In this document: positions 8,525-15,865 of the stretch, in pieces
Layout of the letters: each line of letters starts with the position of its first letter
How positions within the stretch are numbered: position 1 is the first letter of the stretch
Assembly: GCA_900770785.1 (NCBI GenBank)
Contig: CAAGLJ010000210.1
Coordinates: 1 to 43,279, forward strand
Length of the DNA stretch: 43,279 bases
Direction of reading: 5' to 3'
Source of the DNA: Lachnospiraceae bacterium
Lineage (GTDB): Bacteria > Bacillota > Clostridia > Lachnospirales > Lachnospiraceae
Notes under the pieces: generated by a model
Databases searched by the model: none
What the model saw: only the letters and a program-made list of their open reading frames with translations
Told to the model about the DNA's origin: nothing
Position numbers and translations under genes: made by a program

Positions 8525-9877
8525 TGGGATGGTAGTGTCATGGAAAGAATCCATAAACTTCAAAGACAGTCCGTCAGGCATAATTTCAATTTTCTTTACA
8601 TATTTTTTCATTATTCTGCGTTTCTTTTCGATTTCTTCTGCCTCTTTGGGGGTATCTTCTCCAACCTCCTGCTTCCCTATCCTTGCTTTTACCTCCTTCC
8701 ATACCCTCTCGTCCAACTCTCTTCCCCTTTCATTCTTTTGGCAGCAGCTTTTTCCCTTGCTTTCCTCTTTTCCCCTGCACAGATAAAAAAACTCTCTGTT
8801 TTCTCCGCTCTCTCCTGCCTTTGCCGGATAGTATTTGGGACGCATAAGCTGTCCGCAGGAGCAGTACAGCAGGCCGGAGCAAAGGGCTGTTCGGTTGCGG
8901 TTCTGCCGGAAGCTGCTTTTCTTACTCTTATTTTCTGAAAGAAGGTTCTGTACCTGAATAAACTTCCCTGCGGGAATCAGGCCCTTATGCCTTCCTTCCG
9001 ACAAAATCCATCCGGAATAGTCGTTTTGCTGGTTTTTGTACTTTCTGGAGCTGGTTTTTCCATAGGCCATGAAACCTCTTCCCCTCTTTCCGGCTCCCCC
9101 CTCTATTGCCAGCTGGCAGCCCAGCAGTCGGTAAAAACGGCAGGATTCCTGATTACAGCAGCAATAAACAGGATTGACCAGAATATCCCTTACACCCATC
9201 ACCGTAAAAGGATGTCCGTTCCGGTTTAAAATTCCTTCCCCGGTCAACCTTTTTACCGTTCTATTCAAGGAACCGGTCTCCAAAAACAGGGAGAATATCT
9301 GCTCCACTATCCGCTGTTGTGCTTTTACCGGCTTCAACCGGCTGTGGGTTTTCTTTTTTTCTCCTTCCTGTACCTCAATCTTAACGGCCTCGAATCCCAG
9401 GGGGGTATTACCTCCCAGCCATCTTCCGCTGCGGGCAAGCATCACCATATTGTCCCTTACCCTCTCCCCAATCTGCTCTCTCTCCATTTGTGCCAGAACT
9501 CCGGAAAAATAGAGCATGGCCTTTCCAATAGGAGTGGTAGTATCGAATCGTTCCTTTATACTAATGAAAGAGGTATTTTCTTTTTCCAGCTGCTCCATCA
9601 GTAAAGTCAAATCCAGAAGATTCCTTCCCAGGCGGTCCAGCTTATAGCACACCAGATAATCAAAGTGTTCTTCCTCCATATCCGCAAGCATTTTGATAAA
9701 AGCAGGACGCTTCGTATTTTTCCCGGAAAATCCTTCATCCACATACTCCCGTATTTTGGCTTCTTTGGTAAGATGCAGTACATGGGTGAGATATTCTTTG
9801 CACATCAAAATCTGATTTTCTACACTTTCTCCCTTTCCTGTCCATTTGGATTTACGGCTGTAAATGGCAACAAGCAT
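8435..9877 (-). CDS. Large serine recombinase of the inserted element
   Basis: This site-specific recombinase cuts and rejoins DNA through a serine nucleophile. The 480 residues comprise a resolvase domain (about 1-150) with Arg8 and catalytic Ser10 in IYSRKS and the motif YLVCYKLDRLGRN; a recombinase domain (about 160-270, with GNTPLGFEAV and NPVYCC); a zinc ribbon (CSGLLYCSCGQL with later paired cysteines near 330-385); and a charged coiled-coil tail. AGGAGG precedes the ATG. The last 29 codons lie outside the element, antisense to the host ATPase gene. In a circularised element the frame would instead run through attP into a different tail of about 27 residues. It resembles SpoIVCA-type recombinases of gene-interrupting elements. 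Confidence 0.93.
   Translation of the reverse strand: MLVAIYSRKSKWTGKGESVENQILMCKEYLTHVLHLTKEAKIREYVDEGFSGKNTKRPAFIKMLADMEEEHFDYLVCYKLDRLGRNLLDLTLLMEQLEKENTSFISIKERFDTTTPIGKAMLYFSGVLAQMEREQIGERVRDNMVMLARSGRWLGGNTPLGFEAVKIEVQEGEKKKTHSRLKPVKAQQRIVEQIFSLFLETGSLNRTVKRLTGEGILNRNGHPFTVMGVRDILVNPVYCCCNQESCRFYRLLGCQLAIEGGAGKRGRGFMAYGKTSSRKYKNQQNDYSGWILSEGRHKGLIPAGKFIQVQNLLSENKSKKSSFRQNRNRTALCSGLLYCSCGQLMRPKYYPAKAGESGENREFFYLCRGKEESKGKSCCQKNERGRELDERVWKEVKARIGKQEVGEDTPKEAEEIEKKRRIMKKYVKKIEIMPDGLSLKFMDSFHDTTIPFPQPLGPTIAMNSPGNTEKEISSNTLVSP
8503..8545. other. attL: left junction of the serine-recombinase element
   Basis: Host sequence (GGTCCCAGCGGCTGCGGG) meets element sequence (TGGGATGGTAGTGTCATGG) at the dinucleotide AA (8523-8524). 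The same AA is found at the right junction (14227-14228), and it is the only sequence shared by both junctions. A 2-bp core agrees with the staggered cut made by serine recombinases. Confidence 0.8.
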
Positions 9878-9928
9878 ATTGCCTCCTGTAATACAACAGT
9901 TTTTTTCAGATTATGTAGAAAAATTTAC

Positions 9929-11074
9929 TTATATGCTATTGATAATCAAATTAAAAATATTAATAGAGGTGGCATCATCATAATGAAGACCGTCGACGAT
10001 ACGGCAGCCGTTCTCCTTCAGCCAGCTCTGGGTGTCCACCCAGATTACTCCGGACAATAATCCGGGCATCGTATTGTTGAAATTATCCACCTGCGCTTGC
10101 GTAACATAAGGATTTTCCCACACAGGGTTGACCGAAACGTAGTAAACTATTGCTCCTCTGGCAAGCCATTCAGCAGCCTTCTCATTCACCAGCTGGGCAT
10201 AGTTTCTCACATTGCCGGGATCATTTACTCCCAGACAGAAAACTACCTTTGTACCATTGCCTACCGCCGGATCAGCTAATCCAATGGCAGTCTCATTCAG
10301 CCATTTGTACCCCTTTCCATTTTCACATATCCAGGTGCATCCACCACCATTAACTGCACTCTGCATCTGCACGCAGCGGGAATCCCCAATCAGGATAATC
10401 CCTCCCTGAACAGCAGTATTGGCGGTATTTGGGGCATTGGGGACATTGGCAGGGGTACTTGCTGCCTTTTCCTCTTTTGGTGCCGGCTCAATTATGGTTT
10501 CCGACAGATAATTACCGCTGGCAAAACAGACCTGACCATTTATCTCGAATTGAATCCAGCCATTTTCCGTTCTGCCCGTAGCAAGAATGGCCTGAGCTTT
10601 GGTAAGACTGCCTATAATTTCATACTCCGTTCCCGGTCCCTTACGTATATTAAGTCCTATCGTTGCATAAAGCGTTTCAGGAGTCTCAAAGGCCTGTACC
10701 GGGCCGGTATATTCCTTAAGCAGTTTTTCTGTAGAAGTCTCCTTCGTCTCTTCCTTGGCAGTTTCTTCTACAGTGGAAACTGTAGTTTCTTCAGCAGTGG
10801 AAACTGTAGTTTCTTCTGTAGACTCTTTGGGAGTCTCACTGGTGACCTCATCTCCTTCGGTTTTGGCCGCTGCCTCTTCTGCTTTCTCCCCTTTTGTGGA
10901 TTCCTCAGGGGTTTTCCTTTCCGAGGAAGTCGTCTCTGCGGTCTCTGCCTCTGCAACAGCTTCTTTTTTGGTTTCCTCCGTTCTTTCTGTGGTCACTTTT
11001 GGGGCACCGCAGCCGGACAGGATTATACCCATCACCCACAGAATAAAAACTACATTCCATCCTTTTCTTTTCAT
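9929..11074 (-). CDS. Secreted SH3-SGNH hydrolase lipoprotein (element cargo)
   Basis: The 381-residue protein has a lipoprotein signal with lipobox LSGC (Cys22), then about 90 residues rich in Thr, Glu and Ser forming a stalk. A bacterial SH3 domain follows (about 125-195, with LNIRKGPGTEYEIIGSL), then a C-terminal SGNH/GDSL hydrolase domain (about 223-381) with GDSR (catalytic Ser232), GVND and the Asp-His pair in DGLHYDD (361, 364). Such enzymes commonly remove or transfer acyl groups on glycans. It should be anchored outside the membrane. The start is the second of two close ATGs, because GAGGTGG precedes it at usable spacing. Together with the adjacent acyltransferase it suggests surface O-acylation; the substrate is unknown. 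Confidence 0.85.
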   Translation of the reverse strand: MKRKGWNVVFILWVMGIILSGCGAPKVTTERTEETKKEAVAEAETAETTSSERKTPEESTKGEKAEEAAAKTEGDEVTSETPKESTEETTVSTAEETTVSTVEETAKEETKETSTEKLLKEYTGPVQAFETPETLYATIGLNIRKGPGTEYEIIGSLTKAQAILATGRTENGWIQFEINGQVCFASGNYLSETIIEPAPKEEKAASTPANVPNAPNTANTAVQGGIILIGDSRCVQMQSAVNGGGCTWICENGKGYKWLNETAIGLADPAVGNGTKVVFCLGVNDPGNVRNYAQLVNEKAAEWLARGAIVYYVSVNPVWENPYVTQAQVDNFNNTMPGLLSGVIWVDTQSWLKENGCRIVDGLHYDDATSINIFNLIINSI

Positions 11075-11111
11075 CCTCTTCCACCTCATCTTTTGTTTTT
11101 TTATAAAAATC

Positions 11112-12038
11112 CTATTTTTTCACATTAAGCCTCTGTATTCCTTTCAGGAGGACATCCTGACAAACAAATCCCACAGCAATACTGATCAATGCTGAGCAAA
11201 TAAAAACCAGTACTGCTTTTAATCCCTCCGGCAGCTGCCAGTTCCAATACATTGCATGGAACAGGCGTGTATGTAAAAGATAAAAATAAAGAGAGTAGCT
11301 GCCAGAAAGCGATAATACATACCCTTTTATTTCTTTTCCTGAAAGCAGAAGCAGTAATCCCAGGGTAAAGAGAAAATGCAAAAAAACAAGGCTTTCTGCC
11401 TCTTTGGGCAGTGCAAATTCCCGATTTGCCATATACAAAGAATAAGCAATAAGAACCAGCCCCGGAAGCTTAACAGGAAGCTTCTTAAGAAATTTTTTAA
11501 GGAAATCTTCTTTATCCCCAACGAATGCCCCCATAACAAAGGCAATATTGGAAACGTACCAAAACTCCATTCTTCCACTCATAAGCAGATAATAAGAATA
11601 CGCAAATACAAAAACCGCCAGCAATAAATTCCTCATTTTTCTTAATTTCCAGCAAATAAAGAAGAACAAATAAAAGAGAAAAAGGTTTCTCATAAACCAG
11701 TAATCGAAGCCGGTAAAAAAATTAAACCAGGATTTATCCGCAGCCAGGAATCTTCCATCCATCAGCTCCATTACAGTAAGAATAATCAGATAGGGAAAAT
11801 AAACTGAAATTCCCCGTCTTCGTATGAAATTTAAATTAATTCCTGTTTTAAAGGCTGCTCTGGCAAGCCCATAGCCGGAAAGAAAAAAGAAAATATCTAC
11901 TCCAAAATCCCCCAATCTCATGATAAACTGGCCTATAGTGCCGGTTTCAGAAGCTCCTATCCATTCCGCGTAATGGGAGGCCACCACAAGAATGATTGCC
12001 AGTCCTCTGAATGTTTTCGATGTTTCTTTTTTGATCAT
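11112..12038 (-). CDS. Acyltransferase-3 family membrane protein (element cargo)
   Basis: The 308-residue polytopic protein belongs to the OafA/acyltransferase-3 type that moves acyl groups across the membrane onto surface sugars. The N-terminal motif FRGLAIILVVASHYAEW gives the conserved Arg and His, and DVFFFLSGY-like sequence (DIFFFLSGYGLARA) follows. About eight to ten hydrophobic segments cover the rest. It lies between the membrane protein gene (21-base gap) and the SGNH lipoprotein gene (37-base gap) in one leftward operon. At about 300 residues it is a short member without a fused SGNH domain; the neighbouring gene supplies that domain separately. Confidence 0.87.
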   Translation of the reverse strand: MIKKETSKTFRGLAIILVVASHYAEWIGASETGTIGQFIMRLGDFGVDIFFFLSGYGLARAAFKTGINLNFIRRRGISVYFPYLIILTVMELMDGRFLAADKSWFNFFTGFDYWFMRNLFLFYLFFFICWKLRKMRNLLLAVFVFAYSYYLLMSGRMEFWYVSNIAFVMGAFVGDKEDFLKKFLKKLPVKLPGLVLIAYSLYMANREFALPKEAESLVFLHFLFTLGLLLLLSGKEIKGYVLSLSGSYSLYFYLLHTRLFHAMYWNWQLPEGLKAVLVFICSALISIAVGFVCQDVLLKGIQRLNVKK

Positions 12039-12059
12039 GACTTTCTCCTTCCTGCTTTA

Positions 12060-14039
12060 CTATATTCCAAACAAAGATGCCACCCTGTAAAATAAAAGGG
12101 GATGATTGTCCATCAGATTTACAGAATCCCCGGAGGCAAAAATGATGAGAAAGCTATAGGCTATGTTGAGTAAAAAAAGAAGGCTGAATATTCTGGAAAC
12201 CTTCATATAGCCTGTATTTCCTTCCCCTTGGGACAGGTACACCGTCCACCCCAGCATGGCTGCCACAACCAGTCCTGCCGCCGGATCTCCCATATACCGT
12301 TGTAAAACTCCTGCACCATTGACATCAAAAATACTGATGATCAATGCGGCTGCCACCATTATTCCCAGCATTCCCATCGCTTCCTTCGCCACCCTTTTCT
12401 TCTTTTCCACCAGCAGAATATAAAGAATGACTAACAGCAAAAGATTAGTGGCAAAGAGACCTCCAAAGGTAAACTCAAACATATGCTTTCCCATATAATG
12501 AACATTTAAATTCGTTTTTACCAGAAAAGGGAAATTACTGGTGGTTGTTGGAGGCTGGAAAAGGAAGCTATAAACACCATGCCAGATTCTCTCCAGATTG
12601 ACTCCCCGGTGATTCATGTCATTACTGGTAAGGCTGTAGGTAGCACCAAAATCGATTATGGAACCGAAACGGGCCCAATTATACCAGCAAATGGGAATGG
12701 CTGCCAGGGCAAAGGGAAGAAGAAAGGCAAGCGTTTCCTTCCTGCTTTTTGCTGAAAACAGGCATCTTTCCTTTCTGACCGGCTGATAAAACAGGATCAA
12801 TGCACTTAGAGAAAACAACGCCATCTGAGGCCTGCAGCCAACCGTAAGAGCCATACACAAGGATCCCAAAAACAGATACAGCTGCTTTCCTTCGTCCTGG
12901 TTCAATGCTCTGAGCCAGCCGGTCAATCCTAAAAGAATAAAGGCGTTCCCCGCCAGGATCGGAATATTATACAGATCCGGTCTGGCTATCATATAAGTAT
13001 ATTGGGAAAACCAGCATATGCCGGTAGACATCAGCAAATAGTGGATGTATGGCACTTTTCTGCCATAACGTTTGACTATTTCGCCGCAAAGGGCAAAGGA
13101 AGCACAGACAAGCAAAGCATAAAATGCGAAGCCTGCCAGGTAATTGGGCAAATCCCCACCAGTAATAAGATGGTAAGGCAGATACAGCAGAAGCTCCGGA
13201 ATAATGCCGAAGTAAACATAGTAATTTCCTTCATAATAAGCATAGTCCATATAAAAGGGTATCTCCTCCACCATAAGGGCAATGGTATCATAAGGATTTT
13301 CACTGTTTATCAGTCTCTCGTCTGCCGAAAAGGGAAGCACGACCGTTCCTCTTTCAAGGGCATAGGCTAATTGCTGATACTGGCTGTGGTGAGGCCAGGG
13401 AGATGCCACACAATTTGGATTGCTTCTTGCCAGTAATAAGCCACCTGCCAAAACCAGGCTGATTACTGCCAGTGTAATACCTGACTGCTTTTTATTTTTC
13501 TCTTCATAATAAATGCGATGAACGACAGAAGACTCCCGAAGCAGATAGAAAAAGGCCATAATGAGAAAAAGAACAAGAAAACGGGCAGGCTGAAAAGAGA
13601 AGGCCTTTGCTTCATTAATGGCGATCTGATGTATGTAAGCCTTTGCCCCTTCCTGAACGTTGATGCTGATGCCAAGCTCCTTAACCTCTCCATAGGGATA
13701 AAGATTAATATACGCCGTATCCTCAATACGGGGAAATACCCTGGTTACCGGTAATGCGTATTCATATTTATCTCCCTCATCCGTTAAGAAAATGGTAACC
13801 TGTGCATACTCTGCCTGCTCCAGCGTAAGCTTAACAGCCAGATTCTTCACCACTCCATCCACCACCGTCATGGGAACTTCGTAGAAGCCCTCCGCATCCG
13901 TTTCCCCATTTTCTGTAAGAATCTGCTTAGTTTGTCCTGCAATCCGCAAGGATGAGTAATTAGCCAGTACCATTTCCAAAAAAACAGCAATCAGAAGCAA
14001 AATACACCATCCCCGATATCTTTTGTATAAAATATTCAT
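12060..14039 (-). CDS. Large polytopic membrane protein, GT-C glycosyltransferase-like (element cargo)
   Basis: I do not recognise a named family. The 659-residue protein has one N-terminal membrane segment (CILLLIAVFLEMVLA), an extracytoplasmic beta-rich region of about 130 residues, and then some ten or more membrane helices, a layout like GT-C-fold polyprenyl-phosphate-dependent glycosyltransferases. A large loop after the second membrane region contains SPWPHHSQYQQLAYALERGT, which could be the catalytic loop, but no classical DD or DE pair can be assigned with confidence. The start at MNILYKRYRG has AAAGGA close upstream; an ATG 23 codons earlier (14108) is possible. It is the first gene after the element promoter. 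Confidence 0.65.
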   Translation of the reverse strand: MNILYKRYRGWCILLLIAVFLEMVLANYSSLRIAGQTKQILTENGETDAEGFYEVPMTVVDGVVKNLAVKLTLEQAEYAQVTIFLTDEGDKYEYALPVTRVFPRIEDTAYINLYPYGEVKELGISINVQEGAKAYIHQIAINEAKAFSFQPARFLVLFLIMAFFYLLRESSVVHRIYYEEKNKKQSGITLAVISLVLAGGLLLARSNPNCVASPWPHHSQYQQLAYALERGTVVLPFSADERLINSENPYDTIALMVEEIPFYMDYAYYEGNYYVYFGIIPELLLYLPYHLITGGDLPNYLAGFAFYALLVCASFALCGEIVKRYGRKVPYIHYLLMSTGICWFSQYTYMIARPDLYNIPILAGNAFILLGLTGWLRALNQDEGKQLYLFLGSLCMALTVGCRPQMALFSLSALILFYQPVRKERCLFSAKSRKETLAFLLPFALAAIPICWYNWARFGSIIDFGATYSLTSNDMNHRGVNLERIWHGVYSFLFQPPTTTSNFPFLVKTNLNVHYMGKHMFEFTFGGLFATNLLLLVILYILLVEKKKRVAKEAMGMLGIMVAAALIISIFDVNGAGVLQRYMGDPAAGLVVAAMLGWTVYLSQGEGNTGYMKVSRIFSLLFLLNIAYSFLIIFASGDSVNLMDNHPLLFYRVASLFGI

Positions 14040-14151
14040 TATCCTTTCGTCCCTTCTGTCTGTAGCTTTTCTGCCAATCCAGCCCTGCTTTCCAGCATGA
14101 CGCTTCATCTCATAAACAATCTTTGTGAATAATCATGTATATTTCGCTCAC

Positions 14152-14180
14152 ATCCTATCATTTTTTGATAGGTCTGTCAA
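14152..14180 (-). promoter_or_regulatory. Promoter of the element cargo operon with overlapping palindrome
   Basis: TTGACA (14175-14180) and TAGGAT (14152-14157) are 17 bases apart and drive leftward transcription into the membrane protein, acyltransferase, SGNH and recombinase genes. A perfect inverted repeat, CCTATCA-5 nt-TGATAGG (14154-14172), fills the spacer and overlaps the -10 box, the expected placement for a repressor operator. No regulator gene is carried in the element. Confidence 0.7.
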
Positions 14181-14205
14181 TTTTTCCCCACTTTTGTTTG
14201 TCCCT

Positions 14206-14250
14206 TTCCATAAGTATACCATTGCTAAATCAACCCTTCTAAACCTTCTG
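14206..14250. other. attR: right junction of the serine-recombinase element
   Basis: Element sequence ending ACCATTGCT meets host sequence ATCAACCCTTC at AA (14227-14228). The base at 14229 completes the lysine codon begun at 8523. The element-side 21 bases mirror those at the left end (TTCCAT and TACCAT blocks shared in inverted orientation). Confidence 0.8.
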
Positions 14251-14874
14251 GCCGGTTTGTCTGAAACGACTGGCGGAAAAATCTTTTTTCAACAGCAAAT
14301 GCTGACCCGGGGCAATGCCTCTGCTTTGGGAATCGGCTATATGCTGCAGCATGATCATCTGTTCAACTGGAGAAGTATATGGGAAAACGTTACTTTGGGA
14401 TTGGAAATGACAAAACAGAAAGATGAAAAAAATCTGGCAAAAGTCAGTACATTATTGAAAAAATATGGTCTGGCGGACTTTCAAAATAAAAAACCTTCTC
14501 AGCTATCCGGCGGAATGCGGCAGCGTGCCGCCCTCATCCGTACTATGGCCTTAAATCCTGACCTGCTTCTTTTGGATGAACCCTTCAGTGCCCTGGACTA
14601 TCAGACCCGGCTTTCCGTTTCCGGAGATATTGGTAAGATTATCCGGGAAAATAAAAAGACGGCCATTCTGGTCACCCATAATCTTTCGGAGGCCATCAGT
14701 CTGGCGGATCGGGTAATTGTCTTTAGTAAACGGCCTACCCGTATAAAAAGCCAGGTGGAAATCTCTCTTACCATACCTGATGCTTCACCTCTGGGCTATA
14801 GAAGTGCACCGGAATTCAATCGTTATTTTAATGCAATTTGGGAGGATTTATGGGATGAAAAAGGAATTGGTTAA
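14229..14874 (+). pseudogene. ABC transporter ATPase, 3' part
   Basis: This is the remaining 214 codons of the ATPase begun at 8349. It starts at KSTLLNLLAGL and contains the Q-loop (YMLQHDHLFNW), the signature LSGGMRQRAALIRT, Walker B (LLLLDEPFSALD) and the switch histidine (ILVTHNLSEA), so every motif after Walker A is intact and nothing suggests decay. The best match is the NitT/TauT/SsuB class that energises uptake of sulfonates, nitrate or thiamine precursors; the substrate cannot be told. The open frame extends upstream into element sequence to an ATG at 14125, which would give a protein lacking Walker A. The end overlaps the permease start by 20 bases. Confidence 0.9.
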
Positions 14875-15667
14875 GCAGGAATTTCCCCTTTCTCAGGGAC
14901 AGAAAAATTTTCTGAAAAACTACAAGGCACATAAACTGATGATAATCGTCAGCAGGCTGCTTCTTCTGGCCGCTTTTTTGCTTCTTTGGGAAACCAGTGT
15001 GGCTTTAGGCTGGATTGACAGCTTCTTTTTCAGCAGTCCTGGAAGAATCATCTCCTTATTTATGAAAATGACGGAGGATTATGTCATCTGGAAGCATATC
15101 AGCATAACCCTTTGGGAAACTCTGCTCAGCTTTTTACTAGTAACCTTGTGTTCCATACTGGTTGCTATCGGACTGGTGTTTTTTCCCCGGCTGGCAGAGG
15201 TATTGGAGCCTGTGCTGGTGGTTTTAAATGCACTGCCAAAATCCGCCCTGGCGCCCTTGATTATCGTCTGGCTGGGTACAGGAATGAAAACCATTATTAT
15301 TGCCGGAATGTCCGTCGCCTTATTTGGCTCCATTATCAATATGTACACCGGCTTTTCTCAGGTAGAGGAAGAAAAAATCAAGCTGATTTATACTCTGGGG
15401 GGCACCAGGAGGGATACCCTGACGAAGCTGATTCTTCCCTCTTCTGTTTCTGTTATTGTCAGCAATATGAAGGTTAATATCGGCTTATCCCTGGTGGGAG
15501 TCATCATCGGTGAATTTCTGGCGGCAAAAGAAGGGCTGGGATATCTGATTATTTATGGAAGCCAGATTTTTCAGCTGGATCTTTTGATTATGTCCATACT
15601 TATCCTCTGTATTATTGCTATTGGCCTTTATCAGTTGATTAATGTGGTTGAAAAGAAATGGACTTGA
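14855..15667 (+). CDS. NitT/TauT-type ABC transporter permease
   Basis: The 270-residue protein has about six membrane helices and the BPD-transport inner-membrane signature, with the coupling-helix motif around EEEKIKLIYTLGGTRRDTLTKLILPSS. The segment NALPKSALAPLIIVWLG is typical of SsuC/TauC/ThiX permeases. The start MKKELVKQ is chosen because GGAGG lies nine bases upstream. A longer frame from 14780 lies inside the ATPase gene. No substrate-binding protein gene is in the window; a tRNA follows on the other strand. With the element in place the permease has no working ATPase partner from this locus, and transcription from the original promoter would have to cross the element. Confidence 0.9.
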   Translation: MKKELVKQEFPLSQGQKNFLKNYKAHKLMIIVSRLLLLAAFLLLWETSVALGWIDSFFFSSPGRIISLFMKMTEDYVIWKHISITLWETLLSFLLVTLCSILVAIGLVFFPRLAEVLEPVLVVLNALPKSALAPLIIVWLGTGMKTIIIAGMSVALFGSIINMYTGFSQVEEEKIKLIYTLGGTRRDTLTKLILPSSVSVIVSNMKVNIGLSLVGVIIGEFLAAKEGLGYLIIYGSQIFQLDLLIMSILILCIIAIGLYQLINVVEKKWT

Positions 15668-15687
15668 TACAATATCAAAGAATGATG

Positions 15688-15720
15688 CAAAAAAATAAGC
15701 CCTTGAAAATTCAAGGGCTT
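15688..15720 (-). terminator. Terminator of the tRNA-Thr transcript
   Basis: A perfect hairpin (AAGCCCTTGAA / TTCAAGGGCTT, 15697-15720) is followed on the minus strand by a run of seven T. The T-run is on the tRNA side only, so the plus-strand permease transcript is not obviously terminated here. Confidence 0.88.
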
Positions 15721-15725
15721 GGATC

Positions 15726-15798
<73 letters not shown>

Positions 15799-15804
15799 AT
15801 CTTG

Positions 15805-15828
15805 CGTGGGTGTCCTTTGACACCCACG
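15805..15828 (-). promoter_or_regulatory. Hairpin in the short leader of tRNA-Thr
   Basis: A perfect 10-bp inverted repeat (CGTGGGTGTC / GACACCCACG, 4-base loop) begins six bases after the -10 box and ends six bases before the tRNA. Its 3' arm in the RNA (ACCCACGC with the next base) is also complementary to GCGTGGGT of the tRNA anticodon arm. It may help folding or processing of the precursor; the function is inferred. Confidence 0.55.
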
Positions 15829-15834
15829 AATTAC

Positions 15835-15863
15835 ATTATAAATACTATTTCCTTTTTTGGCAA
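15835..15863 (-). promoter_or_regulatory. Promoter of tRNA-Thr
   Basis: TTGCCA (15858-15863) and the perfect TATAAT (15835-15840) are 17 bases apart, immediately after the mscS stop codon. This gives the tRNA its own strong promoter. Confidence 0.82.
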
Positions 15864-15865
15864 GC

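Larger units (their letters stand above)
8525..14228. mobile_element. 5.7-kb serine-recombinase element inserted in an ABC ATPase P-loop
   Basis: The borders are defined by the split ATPase gene: removing 5704 bases (one AA core included) rejoins the frame exactly. Inside, all four genes read leftward: a polytopic membrane protein, acyltransferase-3, SH3-SGNH lipoprotein and a large serine recombinase next to the left end. The two ends joined would give an imperfect palindrome: 14206-14226 against the reverse complement of 8525-8545 matches at 14 of 21 positions, centred on AA, as expected of attP. There are no phage structural, replication or conjugation genes, no DDE transposase and no recognisable excision factor. 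Whether it still excises is not shown by sequence. Confidence 0.85.

Noticed and set aside
10755..11195. Plus-strand ORF rich in Val and Ser opposite the lipoprotein stalk
   Set aside because: It is the antisense of the low-complexity Thr/Glu linker of the SGNH lipoprotein and has no family features.
8525..14228. Prophage or insertion sequence explanation for the element
   Set aside because: No capsid, tail, lysis or replication genes and no DDE transposase or terminal inverted repeats with target duplication. Only a serine recombinase and surface-related cargo are present.
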